From: Candidatus Gaiellasilicea maunaloa
GTDB taxonomy: Bacteria > Actinomycetota > Thermoleophilia > Gaiellales > Gaiellaceae
Direction of reading: 5' to 3'
Length of the DNA: 62,450 bases
NCBI GenBank assembly: GCA_024330215.1
Contig: JANDLU010000010.1
Span: forward strand, 1 to 62,450
Shown here: in pieces, positions 24,226 to 35,206 of the stretch
Layout: every line of letters starts with the position of its first letter
Position numbering within the stretch: position 1 is the stretch's first letter
The notes under the pieces: model-generated
What the model was told of the DNA's origin: nothing
The model's database searches: none
What the model saw: only the letters and a program-made list of their open reading frames with translations
Made by a program: the position numbers and the translations under genes

Positions 24226-24701
24226 AGATCGAGGTCACAGTCAATGGGGTGGAGCATTCCGCCGAGGTGGAGCCCCGGCTCCTGCTCGTCCACTTCCTCC
24301 GCGACTCGCTCGAGCTCACCGGAACCCACATCGGCTGCGACACGACGAGCTGCGGCGCGTGCACCGTCCTCCTCGACGGCACCCCGATCAAGTCGTGCAC
24401 GTTCCTCGCCGTCCAGGCGAACGGGCGCGCGATCAAGACGGTCGAGGGCCTGATCCGAAACGGCAGCCTGCATCCGATCCAGCAGGGCTTCAAGGAGGAG
24501 CACGGACTCCAGTGCGGCTTCTGTACGCCGGCGATGATGCTCGTCTCGGCCGCGCTGCTCGAGGAGAACCCGCAGCCGAGCGAGGAGGAGATCCGCTGGG
24601 CGATCTCCGGGAACATCTGCCGCTGCACCGGCTACGTGAACATCGTCAAGGCCGTCCAGTGGGCGGCCGCCAACGGACAGTCCGAGCGGGCCCAAACCTA
24701 A
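24222..24701 (+). CDS. coxS: CO dehydrogenase small [2Fe-2S] subunit
   Basis: 159-residue iron-sulfur subunit with two [2Fe-2S] clusters. The N-terminal plant-ferredoxin-like domain has [16 protein letters not shown] and SCTFLA; the C-terminal helical domain has [10 protein letters not shown] and [11 protein letters not shown]. All eight cluster cysteines are present. ATG 24222 overlaps the zinc-ribbon gene by four bases (ATGA). It passes electrons from the Mo-Cu centre in CoxL to FAD in CoxM. coxL follows after ten bases. Confidence 0.95.
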   Translation: MKIEVTVNGVEHSAEVEPRLLLVHFLRDSLELTGTHIGCDTTSCGACTVLLDGTPIKSCTFLAVQANGRAIKTVEGLIRNGSLHPIQQGFKEEHGLQCGFCTPAMMLVSAALLEENPQPSEEEIRWAISGNICRCTGYVNIVKAVQWAAANGQSERAQT

Positions 24702-24711
24702 GGGGACGGAG

Positions 24712-27069
<2,358 letters not shown>

Positions 27070-27079
27070 CGGCGGTTCG

Positions 27080-27970
27080 GTGAATCGAGCGGACGTGCTC
27101 GTGCGCGCCGGACGGCTGGCGGCCGAGGAAATCCCGTTCGCGCTCGCCACGGTCGTCGCCGTCGAGCGGCCGGCGTCGGCGCGGCGAGGCGACCGGGCGC
27201 TCGTAACCGCCGAGGGCGAGCTCGTCGGCTGGGTCGGCGGCGCGTGCTCCGAGCCGATCGTCGTTCGCGAGGCGCTGCGCGCCCTTGCCGACGGCGAGGC
27301 TCGCCTCGTCCGGATCGGGCCGCCCGGCCGGGCTGCCGCGGGCGCCGCCTCGGAGACGGTGGTCGCGGCCAGCGCTTGCGCTTCGGAGGGCGTCGTCGAG
27401 GTGCTCGTCGAGCCGCAGCGTCCCGAGCCGGTGCTCGTCATCCTCGGCGGTAGCCCGGCCGCGGAATCGCTCGCCCGGATCGCGCCCGAGGTCGGCTGGC
27501 GCGTCGCGCGCGAGTTCCGTGCCGACGCCGCAGCCGTCGTCGTCGCGACCATGGGGCACGACGACGAGCAGCCACTCGCGGCGGCGCTCGAGCAGGGAAT
27601 CGGTTACGTCGGGCTGGTGGCGAGCGCGAAGCGGGCGGCCTCCGTACTCGCCGCGCTGCGCTCGCGCGGCGTCGACGAGGAGGCGCTGGTCCGAGTCCGC
27701 AGTCCAGCCGGCCTCGATCTCGGTCCCGCGACGCAGCCCGAGATCGCGGTCGCGGTGCTCGCAGAGCTCGTGTCCTGGCGCCACAGCCGCGCGGCCGTTC
27801 CCGCCTCGCCGGAGGTCGCCGTCGATCCGGTCTGCGGGATGGAGGTCGCGGTCGACGGGGTCAGGGAGACCGTCCGCCACGATGCTCGGATCTACTACTT
27901 CTGCGCAGCCGGCTGTCGCAGCCGCTTCGAGGCCGAGCCGGCTCGCTATCTCTCGGTCGAGAGCCGCTGA
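27080..27970 (+). CDS. XdhC/CoxF-like maturation protein with C-terminal YHS domain
   Basis: 296 residues. Residues 1-75 are the XdhC/CoxI-type domain (PFALATVVAVERPASARRGDRA, VGGACSEPIVVREA), and residues about 110-225 the Rossmann-like XdhC_C domain (VILGGSPAAESLARI, GYVGLVASAKRAASVLAALR). Residues about 245-296 form a YHS metal-binding domain: DPVCGMEV and YYFCAAGCRSRFEAEPARYL. XdhC-type proteins load and sulfurate the molybdenum cofactor, and CoxF helps mature the CO dehydrogenase centre. YHS domains often bind copper, which would suit delivery of Cu to the Mo-S-Cu centre; that is inference. GTG 27080 lies ten bases after coxL. Confidence 0.88.
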   Translation: MNRADVLVRAGRLAAEEIPFALATVVAVERPASARRGDRALVTAEGELVGWVGGACSEPIVVREALRALADGEARLVRIGPPGRAAAGAASETVVAASACASEGVVEVLVEPQRPEPVLVILGGSPAAESLARIAPEVGWRVAREFRADAAAVVVATMGHDDEQPLAAALEQGIGYVGLVASAKRAASVLAALRSRGVDEEALVRVRSPAGLDLGPATQPEIAVAVLAELVSWRHSRAAVPASPEVAVDPVCGMEVAVDGVRETVRHDARIYYFCAAGCRSRFEAEPARYLSVESR

Positions 27971-27985
27971 AGCTCTGGCCGAGCC

Positions 27986-28336
27986 TCAGGCGCTCGTCTC
28001 GTCGAGGAGCTGCAGCAGCTCGTGCGCTACGAGCTCGACGTCCTTGTGCCGCCACTCGGCGGCTCGGTACTGGCACGCGATCAGTCCCGTTCGATGCACG
28101 CGACGGAAGTCCCCGTAGACGAACGCGTACCTGGACTTCGTCTCGTCCGTCGCGCCTTCGGTGACGCCGAGATGCCACTCGGCGTACTCGTCCCACGAGT
28201 GCGAGGCGAGGAACGCGTTCTCGTCGTCGGCCCCCGGCTGAACGTCGCCCCAGTCGCTCTCGAGCACGTACTGCCGAGCCTCGATCAAACGCCGCGCACG
28301 AGCGACTGCGCGTTTGTTGACCGAGTACGAGGCCAC
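27986..28336 (-). CDS. Conserved hypothetical protein
   Basis: 116-residue soluble protein of a conserved actinobacterial family without known function. SVNKRAVARARRLIEARQYVL, SHSWDEYAEWHLGLTEGA-like and YAFVYGDFRRVHRTGLIAC followed by RAAEWRHKDVELAAHEL-like segments are the conserved parts. It converges on the cox operon, with only 15 bases between the two stops, and has its own promoter region to the right. ATG 28336 is the only reasonable start. No catalytic motif is evident. Confidence 0.75.
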   Translation of the reverse strand: MASYSVNKRAVARARRLIEARQYVLESDWGDVQPGADDENAFLASHSWDEYAEWHLGVTEGATDETKSRYAFVYGDFRRVHRTGLIACQYRAAEWRHKDVELVAHELLQLLDETSA

Positions 28337-28453
28337 GTTGCAGTATGACCGCCCGTCTGACCGCTCGTGCGGGCGAGGCGTTGCTCGGATTTCGAAGTTG
28401 TTGCAGATCTCCTCGGCTCCGTACGGGCGCGGATCCGCATGCTGCCGCGGCGC

Positions 28454-29362
28454 TCAGACGATGAGCGGGCGGAGGGTGTTTCTCGCGAGGACGAACCCGC
28501 GCTTCACGAGCTCCTCGCTCCCCTCGAAGTCGCGGTCCTCGTGCTCGACCGAGACGACTCCCTCGTAGCCGACCGCGTAGAGCGCGGCGACGAAGCGATC
28601 CCACCGCACCTCCCCGAGCCCGGGTAGGCGGGGCACCTGCCAGCCGACCCCGGACGAGAGCGTCCCATGCCGGTAGAGGCCGTCTCGTCGCACCTCCATG
28701 TCCTTGGCGTGGACGTGGAAGATCCGCTCCGAGAACTCGTAGACGACGCGCTCGTAGTCGATCATCAGCCAGACGAGGTGCGACGGATCGAGATTGAGCC
28801 CGAAGCCCTCGTCGGGAATCGTCTCGAAGAGCCGCTCCCAGATCGCCGGCGACCAGGCGAGGTTACCGCCGCCCGGCCACTCGTCGGGGCCGAAGATCAT
28901 CGGGCAGTTCTCGATCGCGATCCGGACGCCTCGCTCGGCTGCGTGGCGGGCGAGCGCAGGCCACACCGCGCGGAACCGCTCGAGATTCTCGGAGAGCGAG
29001 CGATCCTTGTCGTTGCCGACGAAGGTGCCCACCGTTGGCACCCCGAGCTCGGCCGCCGCCTCGATCACCCTGCGCAGGTGGCCGTTCGCTGCGGCCCGGT
29101 GCGTCTCGTCGGGGTGGAGGTTGTTGGGGTAATAGGCGAGGGCGGAGATCTCGAGCCCGTGCCGGTCGAGCATGTCCCCCACCTCGCCGGCGTCGAGAGC
29201 CTCGACGTCGAGATGGGCGACACCGGCGTAGCGGCGCTGCTCGGCGCCGGCCCGCGGCCAGCAGGCGACCTCCAGCGCCTCGAAGCCCTCCTCCGCCGCC
29301 CAGGCTGCGATCTCCTCCAGCGAGAGGTTCGGGAAGGCTGCGGTCAGGAGGCCGAGCTTCAC
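28454..29362 (-). CDS. Sugar phosphate isomerase/epimerase-type TIM barrel
   Basis: 302-residue xylose-isomerase-like TIM barrel. MKLGLLTAAFPNLSLEEIAAWA is the first strand and helix, VAIENCPM-type strand (IAIENCPMIFGPDEWPGG) carries the first metal-binding Glu, NLDPSHLVW and IFHVHAKDMEV provide Asp and His ligands, and VVSVEHEDRDF the last Glu. Members isomerise or epimerise sugars, inositols or hydroxypyruvate. It overlaps the upstream Gfo/Idh/MocA gene by four bases, a frequent pairing for inositol or rare-sugar catabolism. The precise substrate cannot be assigned. Confidence 0.9.
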   Translation of the reverse strand: MKLGLLTAAFPNLSLEEIAAWAAEEGFEALEVACWPRAGAEQRRYAGVAHLDVEALDAGEVGDMLDRHGLEISALAYYPNNLHPDETHRAAANGHLRRVIEAAAELGVPTVGTFVGNDKDRSLSENLERFRAVWPALARHAAERGVRIAIENCPMIFGPDEWPGGGNLAWSPAIWERLFETIPDEGFGLNLDPSHLVWLMIDYERVVYEFSERIFHVHAKDMEVRRDGLYRHGTLSSGVGWQVPRLPGLGEVRWDRFVAALYAVGYEGVVSVEHEDRDFEGSEELVKRGFVLARNTLRPLIV

Positions 29363-30429
29363 CTTCTCACCTCCTCCCAGCTTCCGGTTCGCGCCGACTC
29401 GGCGATGGCTTCACCGACGAGGATCTGCTCGTGCCCGTCCTCGAACGTGGGGAAGTCCGGCTCAGCAGGCATAGCCCCCGACTGGACGGCCCGGTAGACG
29501 GCCCGGTAGAGCTCCTTGAACGTGTCGGCGAACCCCTCGGCGTGGCCCCCTGGCGCATCGCCGCGGAGTGACTGGGAGAGCAGCGCCGGATCGCGGCGCA
29601 GCAGTTGGTTCGGCTCGTCGCGTCGGCCGAGCCAGAGCTGCTCGTGCCGCTCCGAGCTCCACGCGAGCGCGCTCTCGGAGCCATCGAGCTCGAACGAGAG
29701 GTCGTTCTTCCGGCCCGCGCTGACCTGCGAGATCGTCACCTGCCCACGCATCCCGTCCTCGTACCGAAGCAGGACGTTCGCAACATCCTCCGTCATGACG
29801 GGCCGGTTCGGGTCGCGCGTCTCGTGCACCGTCGCGAGGTCGGCGCAGACTTCGCTCACCCGCCGACCCGAGATCCAGGCGGTGAGATCGAGCCAGTGAG
29901 AGCCGATGTCGGCCACCGCTCGGAGCGGACCACCGAGTTCGGGGTCGATCCGCCAGCTCCAGTCCGAAGGCTCGTGCAGCCAGTCCTGGAGGTAGGAGCC
30001 GTGCGCATTCCAGATCCGCCCGAGCTCGCCGCGCCGCACCCGCTCGCGCGCTTCGTGGCAGAGCGGGTAGAAGCGGAGGTTGTAGTTCGTGCAGTGGACG
30101 CGGCCGGCGGCCTCGCCGAGCGCGACGAGCTCCCCTGACTCGGCGGAGGTGAGCGCGAGTGGCTTCTCGCAGACGACGTGCTTACCGGCGGCGAGCACCG
30201 CGCAAGCCTGAGGATAATGGAGGTGGTTCGGCGTCGCGAGGTGGACGACGTCGACGCCTTCGTCGTCGAGCAGCGCCTCGAAGGACTGGTACGGCTCGGG
30301 GAGTCCGGGACGGGCTCGCGCGCGCTCGGGCGTGGACCCGACGACGCCGGTGACCTCGACCCCGATCCGGCGTAGCGCCTCCACGTGGACGGCCCCGATG
30401 AACCCCGTTCCGACGACTGCTGCTCTCAT
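29359..30429 (-). CDS. Gfo/Idh/MocA-family oxidoreductase
   Basis: 356-residue NAD(P)-dependent sugar or inositol dehydrogenase. The Rossmann motif is VVGTGFIGAVHVEALRRIG at the N-terminus. DVVHLATPNHLHYPQACAVLAAGKHVVCEKPLALT holds the EKP motif, whose Lys is catalytic, and GGPLRAVADIGSHWLDLTAWISG carries the D-x3-H pair. The four-base overlap with the TIM-barrel gene implies one transcript and a shared pathway. To its right lies a truncated ROK kinase, consistent with a former sugar-utilisation cluster. Substrate unknown. Confidence 0.92.
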   Translation of the reverse strand: MRAAVVGTGFIGAVHVEALRRIGVEVTGVVGSTPERARARPGLPEPYQSFEALLDDEGVDVVHLATPNHLHYPQACAVLAAGKHVVCEKPLALTSAESGELVALGEAAGRVHCTNYNLRFYPLCHEARERVRRGELGRIWNAHGSYLQDWLHEPSDWSWRIDPELGGPLRAVADIGSHWLDLTAWISGRRVSEVCADLATVHETRDPNRPVMTEDVANVLLRYEDGMRGQVTISQVSAGRKNDLSFELDGSESALAWSSERHEQLWLGRRDEPNQLLRRDPALLSQSLRGDAPGGHAEGFADTFKELYRAVYRAVQSGAMPAEPDFPTFEDGHEQILVGEAIAESARTGSWEEVRR

Positions 30430-30842
30430 CGACGCCGATCATCTCGCGCCTGGGCGGGCGGCGTCGGCGCTTCCTGGACGGCGAGCATCTTCCCTTCGCC
30501 GAGGCCGCCGTCTGGCGGTGATCGACCACCCGAGCCGGGCGTTGCGGATCATCCGGCAGGAGACGCTGCCGGATCCCGGCGTCGAGCTCGGCCCACCAGA
30601 CGAGGCGGGCGGTCGGGCCTGGGCCGAGTTCGCGTCGGGCCACTCGTCAAGGGCGAGGGCGAGCAGTAGTGGGCAGGCTTGGGCAGCTCGGCCACGCGCT
30701 CGCGCAACCGGGAGCAATACGAGCAACGTCCGTCGCTCGATGCGGCGAGCCGGCGGAGGAGCTGCACGACTTGCTCGACGGAATTGTGCGCTGCGCACGG
30801 CCTCCCCGTAGCTGCACAACCCTGCGAGCGGTGGAATCCGGG
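30430..30842. other. 413-base stretch without a confident gene
   Basis: Several frames are open here on both strands but none has a recognisable domain and start. On the minus strand, HNSVEQVVQLLRRLAASSD followed by GRCSYCSRLRERVAELPKP looks protein-like, then changes frame. The composition suggests coding remnants disrupted by indels, perhaps a decayed small gene. I cannot identify it. Confidence 0.4.
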
Positions 30843-31664
30843 TCACGTCGCGGCCACCGCGAATCTGGCGGCGCCGAGGAGGGCCGCGTCGTCGACCCGC
30901 CCGGCGGGACGCACGGCCGCGTGCAGGAGCCCTTCGAGCGGCGGTGAGATCAGATCCCAGGCCAGGGCGATCCCGCCACCGACGACGACGCAGGTCGGCG
31001 AGAACGCGGCCACCCACTGGGCGAGGATCTCGGCGAGGTCGGAGGCATAGCGGCCGATCTCCTCGCGCGCCCGCTCCTCGGCGCCTCGAGCGCGAGCAGC
31101 GATCTCCTCGACGTCCGCTCTCGGATCGCCCCCTGCGTCGGCATGGCGTGCGAGGAGCGCTCGTCGCGACACCGTCTCCTCGACGGGCACCCCCCGGAAG
31201 CTCGCGCGGTAGAGCTCGCCTGCCGGCGGAACCGAGGGGCCGGAGTCGACGAGCCGGCCGCGCTCGAGGAACGCCGAGCCGACGCCGCTCCCGAGGGTGA
31301 TCCCGAGGATGCGCTCGTGCCCGCGCGCGGCGCCCGCCCACCACTCGCCGAGCGCGAAGGCGTGCGCGTCGTTCAGGAAGCCGATCGCCGCCCGCACCAT
31401 GGCCCCGAGCTCCACGCGAAGATCGACTTCGTAGAGCCACTCGAGCTTGCCGAGGCCGCGGATCAGGCAGACGCCGCGCTCGTAGTCGAAGGGGCCGGGA
31501 GTCGCGACCGCCCAGCGGTCGACCTCGGGGCCATCCACCGGCCGCGCCATCTGCGCGATCGCTCCGAGCAGCTCCTGCCGGCTTGCGTCCGGGGCGAAAC
31601 CGATGCGGTTCACGCCCGCCGCGGTCGTGGGCGGCGCTTCGATCTCCACGCGGCAGCCGCTCAC
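30843..31664 (-). pseudogene. ROK-family sugar kinase, N-terminus missing
   Basis: 273 codons of a ROK kinase. LGKLEWLYEVDLRVELGAM is followed by FLNDAHAFALGEWWAGAARG with the catalytic Asp, then ITLGSGVGSAFLERGRLV, and the C-terminal VVVGGGIALAWDLI. The N-terminal strand with the DxGGT phosphate loop is absent: the frame begins VEIEAPPTTAAGVNR, which corresponds to about residue 25-30 of a normal protein. Immediately upstream is the interrupted end of a DHFR-like gene on the same strand. Without the ATP loop the product should be inactive. The GTG at 31664 is probably fortuitous. Confidence 0.75.
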
Positions 31665-31665
31665 G

Positions 31666-31866
31666 TTGTCATGGGCCCGGCGATGCTCTCGTAGGCGGTG
31701 CGGCCCATGATGTGTGCGTACGCGCTCTGGAGAAAGTCGAGTTGCGCCGGGTCGTCGGGCTCACGGTTTTCGGGCAGGTCGAAGCAGAACTTCCAAACTC
31801 GGTGCCCTCGTCGGCGAGAAGGCCGTCGAGCGAGTAGTTGAACACCGTCGCTATCAGCTTCCGCAT
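31666..31866 (-). pseudogene. DHFR/RibD-C-like gene, frameshifted and truncated
   Basis: Starts at ATG 31866 with MRKLIATVFNYSLDGLLADE, the typical beginning of small RibD C-terminal-domain (DHFR-fold) proteins. One base is missing after codon 24, near 31795. In the shifted frame the sequence continues WKFCFDLPEN, ending AHIMGRTAYESIAGPM, which is the expected family order. The gene stops there, about 65 residues into a family of about 190. The following bases belong to the truncated ROK kinase. So both a frameshift and a 3' truncation are present. Confidence 0.78.
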
Positions 31867-31945
31867 GATCGGAACTCCTTGGTCTCGGGTCGTCTGGGGA
31901 CCGTGCTTGCTACGGCCGCCGGAGAGCCGATCTGCGCGGGCCGCG

Positions 31946-32212
31946 CTACTTGCCTGTGCGGTCGCGGTGCTTGCACCCCGGCCAGCAGCAGGGTCGGCGT
32001 TGGCCTTCCTCCAACTCCTCCTGCGTTCGCCGAATCCGGCGCGCTCGGGTGGTCTCCTGCTTGGCATCCTCGACCCAACAGATGAACTCGTTGCGGGCCA
32101 ACGGCGTGATGTCGTTCCAGGCATCGAGCGCCGTCACGTTGGTTAGCAGCGCCTCACGGAGGTCCGCGGGCATTTCATGCACCACCCCACCGGGAACGCT
32201 CTGGCCGCTCAC
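31946..32212 (-). CDS. YdeI/OmpD-associated family protein
   Basis: 88-residue protein matching the YdeI/OmpD-associated (bacteriocin-protection) family. DAWNDITPLARNEFICWVED, ETTRARRIRRTQEELEEGQ and RRPCCWPGC are conserved blocks. Start is GTG 32212 (VSGQSVPGG) or ATG 32173 (MPADLREAL); the longer form is given. The family is poorly characterised and linked with resistance to cationic peptides in some bacteria. It is on the same strand as the DHFR-like remnant, a combination often seen in actinobacterial genomes. Confidence 0.82.
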   Translation of the reverse strand: MSGQSVPGGVVHEMPADLREALLTNVTALDAWNDITPLARNEFICWVEDAKQETTRARRIRRTQEELEEGQRRPCCWPGCKHRDRTGK

Positions 32213-32303
32213 CCATCCATCGTAATGAGGTCGCCGTCTCCCCGTACCCGAGGGCTCGGCGTTGGGGAGTCGGGGCCGAGAACGCGTGAAAGCGAGCGAG
32301 GCG

Positions 32304-32975
32304 TCACCCCGTAGCTGGCTCGTCTGTGTTGCCCCGAACCAGCTCCTTGAAAGCGGCCGTGTCGCGGATCGGGTCGAAGTCGCTGTCCTCTGCAGCGAGC
32401 GACCGGAACGGTTCGTGGCGGTCGATCGCGAGCCGGAGATGCTTGATCGCGTCCTCTGTCCGCCCGGCGAGGCTCTCGCAGCACGCAAGGTTGTAGAGCG
32501 GCCCTGCGTACTCAGGATGAGCTTCGATCAACTCGCGTCCCCGATCGGCAGCCTCGGCGTATTCACCTGACTCGTAGAGGTGGTGGAGCGGCATCCAAAT
32601 CTCGCCGCCCTGGGCCTCGTACGCCTTCCCCGGAGTTCCGCCGAGCGCCACGAGCGTCGTCCCCGCCTCCTCAGCGAACGCCGTCCGCTTGACCTCAAGG
32701 CGAACGAAGACGAGTGTGCCCGCGGGTGCGTCGACACGCTCGCCGTCGAGTTCGAACGTCGCGCGCCCCCGCTGGACGAGATACAGCTCCTCCTGCAAGT
32801 CATGCTCCTGTGACTCGTCGTGCTCGTTGATGAGCCGATCGCCCACCCGACGAGCCGTAAACGCATTGACGCCGAAGGACGTGATCCCGAAGTGGAACCG
32901 GACGGGCCGCCAAGGACAGCGGCCGTCACTGATCTCGTCGATCTCGTCAATCTGCGCCACCGCGTAACCGCTCAT
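32304..32975 (-). CDS. Cupin plus TPR-like protein
   Basis: 223 residues. Residues about 25-120 form a cupin barrel (EELYLVQRGRATFELDGERV, then APAGTLVFVRLEVKRTAFA). Residues about 130-205 are helical repeats of TPR type (HLYESGEYAEAADRGRELIE, GPLYNLACCESLAGRTEDAI, HLRLAIDRHEPFR). Such cupin-TPR fusions are common in actinobacteria but have no defined function; the cupin lacks an obvious three-His metal set. ATG 32975 is the natural start. Upstream to 33167 is noncoding with a short hairpin around 33034-33056. Confidence 0.78.
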   Translation of the reverse strand: MSGYAVAQIDEIDEISDGRCPWRPVRFHFGITSFGVNAFTARRVGDRLINEHDESQEHDLQEELYLVQRGRATFELDGERVDAPAGTLVFVRLEVKRTAFAEEAGTTLVALGGTPGKAYEAQGGEIWMPLHHLYESGEYAEAADRGRELIEAHPEYAGPLYNLACCESLAGRTEDAIKHLRLAIDRHEPFRSLAAEDSDFDPIRDTAAFKELVRGNTDEPATG

Positions 32976-33167
32976 TCGGCCGCCCTCCTTCAGGTCTGTG
33001 GGACACCCAGGCGACCCAGCCTAACGAGCGCCCGGCCGAGGATCGACCACCTCGGCGCGGCCGACACCATAGATGCTCGCCTGCGCAAGCGTGCTCTCGC
33101 CTGAACCTCGCCCTCCCGGTCTCGCGAGGCTCAACCGGGCTGAGTTGCACGCTGCGGTTGGCTCGAG

Positions 33168-33831
33168 CTACGGCCTGATGTTCTGGTTGAGCCGGAGGAC
33201 GTTGTTGGGGTCCCACTCACGTTTGAGCGCCACGAGCCGTTCGTACTTCGCGTCGCCGTAGATGATGTGCGCGACGTCGCCTCCGACCTCGGTGACATCG
33301 TTGACGTCGCGCCCGACCGTGGCATGCGGCGCCGCCGTGTCGGCCGGCGGCCCGCGCCCAGGAACGGCAGTCATCGTCGAGCGCGCCGTCTTTCCAGACG
33401 ATCTCGGCGGCTGCCCAGAAGGCAGCGTCGCGACCCGTGAACGCAGTCTGTTCCTCGGACACGGCCGCGATCGCGCGACTCCAGGCCCAGACCGAAAAGC
33501 CACCCTCGGCTCCGTCGGGCACCCGGGAGACCTGGTCGGCCCAGTCGCGCACGAGCTCAGGGGGCGCGAGGCGAGGAACGAGCTCTTCATCGAGAAGCGC
33601 TGCCCCCACTCCATTGGCGCGTCGAACAGGCGCTGCGATGCGAGGTACGGCTTCGGTTTCGACGGAGTCCTCGAGCGGGTCGTCGAGTGCGCGGAGTCCG
33701 GCGAGATCGCGCTCGGTGTCGGCCGACGAGCCGCTGTGAAGCACGGACACCGAGGCGACTGGCCCGCGAGGATCCGCTCCGGCGGCGATGCCGAAGGAAG
33801 CGCTCGAGCGGCTTGTTCCCAAGGCAATCAC
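33168..33831 (-). pseudogene. FAD-linked oxidase (berberine-bridge type), C-terminal remnant
   Basis: The last 220 or so codons of a BBE-type FAD oxidase. The segment PRGPVASVSVLHSGSSADTE onward belongs to the substrate domain, and the end has VNDVTEVGGDVAHIIYGDAKY, then LKREWDPNNVLRLNQNI, the diagnostic BBE C-terminus. A frame change near 33340-33375 separates the two parts. The N-terminal half with the FAD-binding domain is missing; at its place begins the border zone of the tRNA-Ser island. It was probably inactivated by integration events or drift. Confidence 0.8.
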
Positions 33832-34101
33832 GTGCTCGACTGCCTACGCCTAACAGCGGCGGGACAGCACCTATCCGTGAATCGGCGCGTCACGCTGTTG
33901 TCTGACAAGCGAACCGCGTCCTTCAATCCCACGGTGCTCGACTTCAGACGCGATCCCGGATGATGCGCCAGTTGTGCGCCAGCCAGACCGAATTGGCGGA
34001 CGTTCAAAGACGTTGGTGGACGTCCATGGACTGCTGTCGCAGTTCGAAAACCGACCGCGACCCGCCCCAAGCGGAATCTTGTCGCGAGAACGGCTTGGTT
34101 G
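33832..34101. repeat. Relict integrase-end attachment arm left of the island
   Basis: No gene is seen. TGCGCCAG occurs twice at 33964 and 33975 (period 11), and TGGACGTCCA lies at 34017-34026, 75 bases before the 66-bp core. The genuine integrase end of the island has the same order: two CGTTCGCCAGT units with period 11, then TGGACGTCCA at 47700-47709, 74 bases before its core. The stretch is thus best read as the leftover end of an earlier related element at the same tRNA. Confidence 0.6.
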
Positions 34102-34167
34102 AGCGGAGGGGGAGGGATTTGAACCCTCGATCCGCCGTTAAGACGGATAACGGTTTTCGAGACCGCC
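34102..34167 (-). repeat. attL: Left attachment site: 66-bp copy of tRNA-Ser 3' part
   Basis: 66 bases are identical to 47784-47849, the 3' three quarters of tRNA-Ser(CGA) from the anticodon stem to the discriminator base. The copy lacks the D-arm and 5' acceptor strand, so it is not a functional tRNA. It marks the distal border of the integrated island. Confidence 0.93.
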
Positions 34168-34200
34168 TTCAACATGCCGATTTGCAGGTGTTTCTCCGCT

Positions 34201-34224
34201 CGTTCGCCAGTACGTTCGCCAGTA
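34201..34224 (+). repeat. Tandem 12-mer, probable integrase arm site (left)
   Basis: Two perfect copies of CGTTCGCCAGTA lie 33 bases inside the left core. The same 11-mer CGTTCGCCAGT occurs twice at the other end (47653-47674) in the same orientation. Paired arm-type sites inside both ends are what a tyrosine integrase needs. Confidence 0.7.
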
Positions 34225-34301
34225 CGCGCCCATGCTCCCGGTCTGGCCGGCGACGAGAACGAGCAGCGCCGAGCTCGCGAGTCCGCTGCGATGCTGTATC
34301 G

Positions 34302-35128
34302 GTGAGCGGTAGCGCCGACAACCACGGCCCACGCCGACTTCGGCTGCGGTACCCAGCTGTGTGCGTGGCCTGCGGCATCGAGTTGTCGCGAGGTGTCGAA
34401 GCGCTCTGGGACCGCGCGACGAAGCAGACGACTTGCCTCGCCTGCGCACCTGACGGCACGGAACCGACCGCCGGCGCCGCCGGAGCATCCGCGGCGGCCG
34501 AAGGTGAACGGCGGAAAGACAAGCGTGTCGAAGACGTCCGCCGTCGATACGGGGATCACGCCGCTATCGTGGCTGAGGAAATGGCCGGACGCGACGCCGC
34601 GGCGACCTGGGGAAAAGGGGGTCAAGGGGAAAGCAGGCTCGCCGCTTTCGTCGCGCGGGAAGTCGGGGACGCCGTGATTCCACTGCACGACCGGCTGATC
34701 CCCGGCACCCGCGGCAACATCGATCACATCTTCATCGCGTCTACGGGAGTGTGGGTCGTCGACGCGAAGGCGTACAAGGGAAAGGTCGACAAGCACGAGA
34801 CTGGCCCCATCTGGCGGCGCGAGAACGAGGTCTACGTCGGCGGCAGGAACCGCAGCACTCTTGCAAAGGCGTCGAGAAGCAAGTGGCTGCCGTGATCGCG
34901 GCGCTCAAAGCCGATCCCACCCTCAAAGGAATCGACGTGCACGCGGCGCTCTGCTTCCTCGACTCCGAGTGGGCGCTGCTCGACCTCCCCTTTCAGATCG
35001 GCAACGTCTGGGTGATCTACCCCGGCGCACTCCGGAAGCGACTGAAGAAAACCGGGCCGGTCTCACGCGAAACGATGAAGCGGCTCGCCCAAAGACTCGC
35101 GCTCAGCCTGCCGCCTGCCGCTGGCTGA
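34302..35128 (+). pseudogene. NERD-domain nuclease-related protein, one-base frameshift
   Basis: A protein of about 275 residues when the frame is restored. The N-terminus has a zinc-binding-like pair CVACGIE and CLAC. Residues about 105-200 are the NERD domain: GKGGQGESRLAAFVAREVGD, then GNIDHIFIASTGVWVVDAKAYKGKV, where the Asp-x-Lys of the nuclease fold is present, and PIWRRENEVYVGGRNRS. At about 34868 one G is missing from a G-run; the other frame continues GVEKQVAAVIAALKADPTLK and HAALCFLDSEWALLDLPF to the stop. GTG 34302 is used as start. NERD proteins are putative nucleases found in defence systems. A sequencing error would also explain the frameshift. Confidence 0.8.
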
Positions 35129-35206
35129 CCTTCGCTCAGCGGCGCCGGCTCGGCAGTCGCGATCCGGTCGTGCGCCCGACGCCGGTCGAATGTCTACCCT
35201 CGCGCG

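Noticed and set aside
30439-31440. 333-codon minus-strand frame
   Set aside because: Mostly an Arg-rich out-of-frame reading of the ROK gene; only a short part around 30550-30770 looks protein-like and has no recognisable family.
34102-34167. A second tRNA-Ser gene
   Set aside because: Lacks the D-arm and 5' acceptor strand; it is an attachment-site copy.
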